Shown piece by piece: positions 4,975 to 5,653 of a stretch of 5,653 bases of DNA. The DNA lies in contig CANGVB010000285.1 in the NCBI GenBank assembly GCA_947456995.1, positions 1-5,653 of the forward strand. The letters run 5' to 3'. Position 1 is the first letter of the stretch; the number at the start of each line of letters is the position of its first letter. Source of the DNA: Bryobacteraceae bacterium. GTDB lineage: Bacteria; Acidobacteriota; Terriglobia; Bryobacterales; Bryobacteraceae. The notes under the pieces are model-generated. The model saw only the letters and a program-made list of their open reading frames with translations. It searched no databases and was not told the origin of the DNA. The position numbers and the translations under genes are program-made.

Positions 4975-5653
4975 GGCGAAGCATGCCGAAGTTGACGCTC
5001 AATTCGCGGTCGTCATTGGGCGCGCTCCAGACCGGGCTAACCCGAATCTCCAACTCGTAACGAGGGGCATCCGGCAAATTCGCTTCAAGGGCAAAGAGGC
5101 CGTTGCGATCCAGCGGCCAGGCCTTGAGCGGAAGACCGTTTACAAAGACTTCAACAATCGGGCGTGGGCTGGCCAGAAAGATTGCTTCCGGGGCAAAGCC
5201 GCGCAAGCGCAAACGCTGTTCCCCACCCTTGATGTTTTCAAGCCAAGCCGAAGCTCGAGCACCAACCCATCTGTACTTGTTGCCGTAAACGCCCTCAAGA
5301 TCATGCCAACCATGTCCGAGGTGTTTCTCATGCGAGGGGAGCGAGAAGTCGATGATGTCGCCGCGATCCCCTGGATAGAGTTCGCGTTTGTCGTGAGAAG
5401 GCAGAAGGTTATAGACACCCTCGTTGAGGCTTGCTTCGTAAGAGCAGGAATCGCAACGCAGGGTCAGGTCTGCGCCTTTTTGCAGGTTGCCTGAGCAGTC
5501 AGGGCAACGGAAGAGAGTTTCAAAACTGGCAGCGGAATCAAAAGCAGGAGACTCACCAGCCTTACGGCAGATGGCAGCCAATGTGCCACCCATCAGACGA
5601 GCAGCCCGCCATTCCGACTTGTGGGGATCCAGTTGAATCGCCACCTTACGCAC
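4958..5653 (-). CDS. Zinc-ribbon (Trm112-like) protein with C-terminal beta-rich domain, 5' end outside window
   Basis: A minus-strand frame enters from the right edge and stops with TAA at 4960-4958, giving 231 visible codons. The codon at the edge is GTG but is more likely internal Val, so the true start probably lies outside. Residues counted from the edge: a helical stretch (about 11-31, 'HKSEWRAARLMGG'), a zinc ribbon with C50-P-D-C53 and C67-D-S-C70 followed by 'EGVYNLLP' (78-85), then a 'GHGWHDLEGVYGNKYRWVG' segment (113-131). A beta-rich domain follows, with 'VNGLPLKAW' (171-179) and 'DDRELSVNFGMLRL' (214-227). The ribbon matches the Trm112-like type often found before or inside SAM-dependent methyltransferases. 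The C-terminal domain resembles a module I recall at the ends of glycosyltransferases and methyltransferases in surface-polysaccharide loci. The catalytic part, if any, is not in the window, so the enzyme class stays open. It is convergent with, and overlaps, the PepSY gene. Confidence 0.8.
   Translation of the reverse strand: MRKVAIQLDPHKSEWRAARLMGGTLAAICRKAGESPAFDSAASFETLFRCPDCSGNLQKGADLTLRCDSCSYEASLNEGVYNLLPSHDKRELYPGDRGDIIDFSLPSHEKHLGHGWHDLEGVYGNKYRWVGARASAWLENIKGGEQRLRLRGFAPEAIFLASPRPIVEVFVNGLPLKAWPLDRNGLFALEANLPDAPRYELEIRVSPVWSAPNDDRELSVNFGMLRLIPPE

Noticed and set aside
4952..5494. A 180-codon plus-strand open frame at the right end
   Set aside because: It is antisense to the zinc-ribbon gene, whose Cys pairs and conserved C-terminus identify the real coding strand.

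Overview
The window is a compact, fully coding stretch of a bacterial chromosome with GC visibly above half. No mobile element, CRISPR array or RNA gene is visible. Twin-arginine-style leaders of the 'RRSFLAAA' type, a fused ApbE-DUF2271 protein and a Trm112-like zinc-ribbon protein suggest Acidobacteriota (Bryobacterales/Solibacter-like). This is an inference from protein style, not a proven placement.

Layout. On the left, two minus-strand genes run outward from about 1062. The first encodes a small FtsB/DivIC-like membrane coiled-coil protein. Three bases later comes an exported protein of unknown function (DUF5829-like by recollection), which runs off the left edge. A 188-bp divergent intergenic region (1063-1250) holds a plausible promoter for each direction and a nested inverted repeat between them. 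To the right, four plus-strand genes are tightly spaced: an MFS transporter of the anion:cation symporter type (1251-2513), a basic membrane protein of unknown function (2518-3057), an exported ApbE-like flavin transferase fused to a DUF2271 domain (3116-4405), and a three-helix PepSY-associated membrane protein (4402-4974). The last of these overlaps tail-to-tail with a minus-strand gene that enters from the right edge and encodes a CxxC/CxxC zinc ribbon plus a C-terminal beta-rich domain.

How the genes may work together. The ATGA overlap of the ApbE-DUF2271 and PepSY-TM genes points to a coupled extracytoplasmic flavin/heme redox module. ApbE enzymes attach FMN to a Thr/Ser in a D-x-x-(S/T)-G-A-(S/T) motif, and standalone DUF2271 proteins, as I recall them, carry such a motif. 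Here enzyme and putative acceptor sit in one polypeptide, and both look altered. The metal-ligand Asp of the transferase reads Asn227, and the acceptor motif reads S-S-V-T-R-A-T (347-353), keeping the acceptor Thr but losing Asp and Gly. This is the most interesting signal in the window. It could mean a divergent self-flavinylating protein or a degenerate, non-catalytic one. The MFS gene and the basic membrane protein gene lie upstream in the same direction, but the sequence does not prove a functional link to the redox pair.
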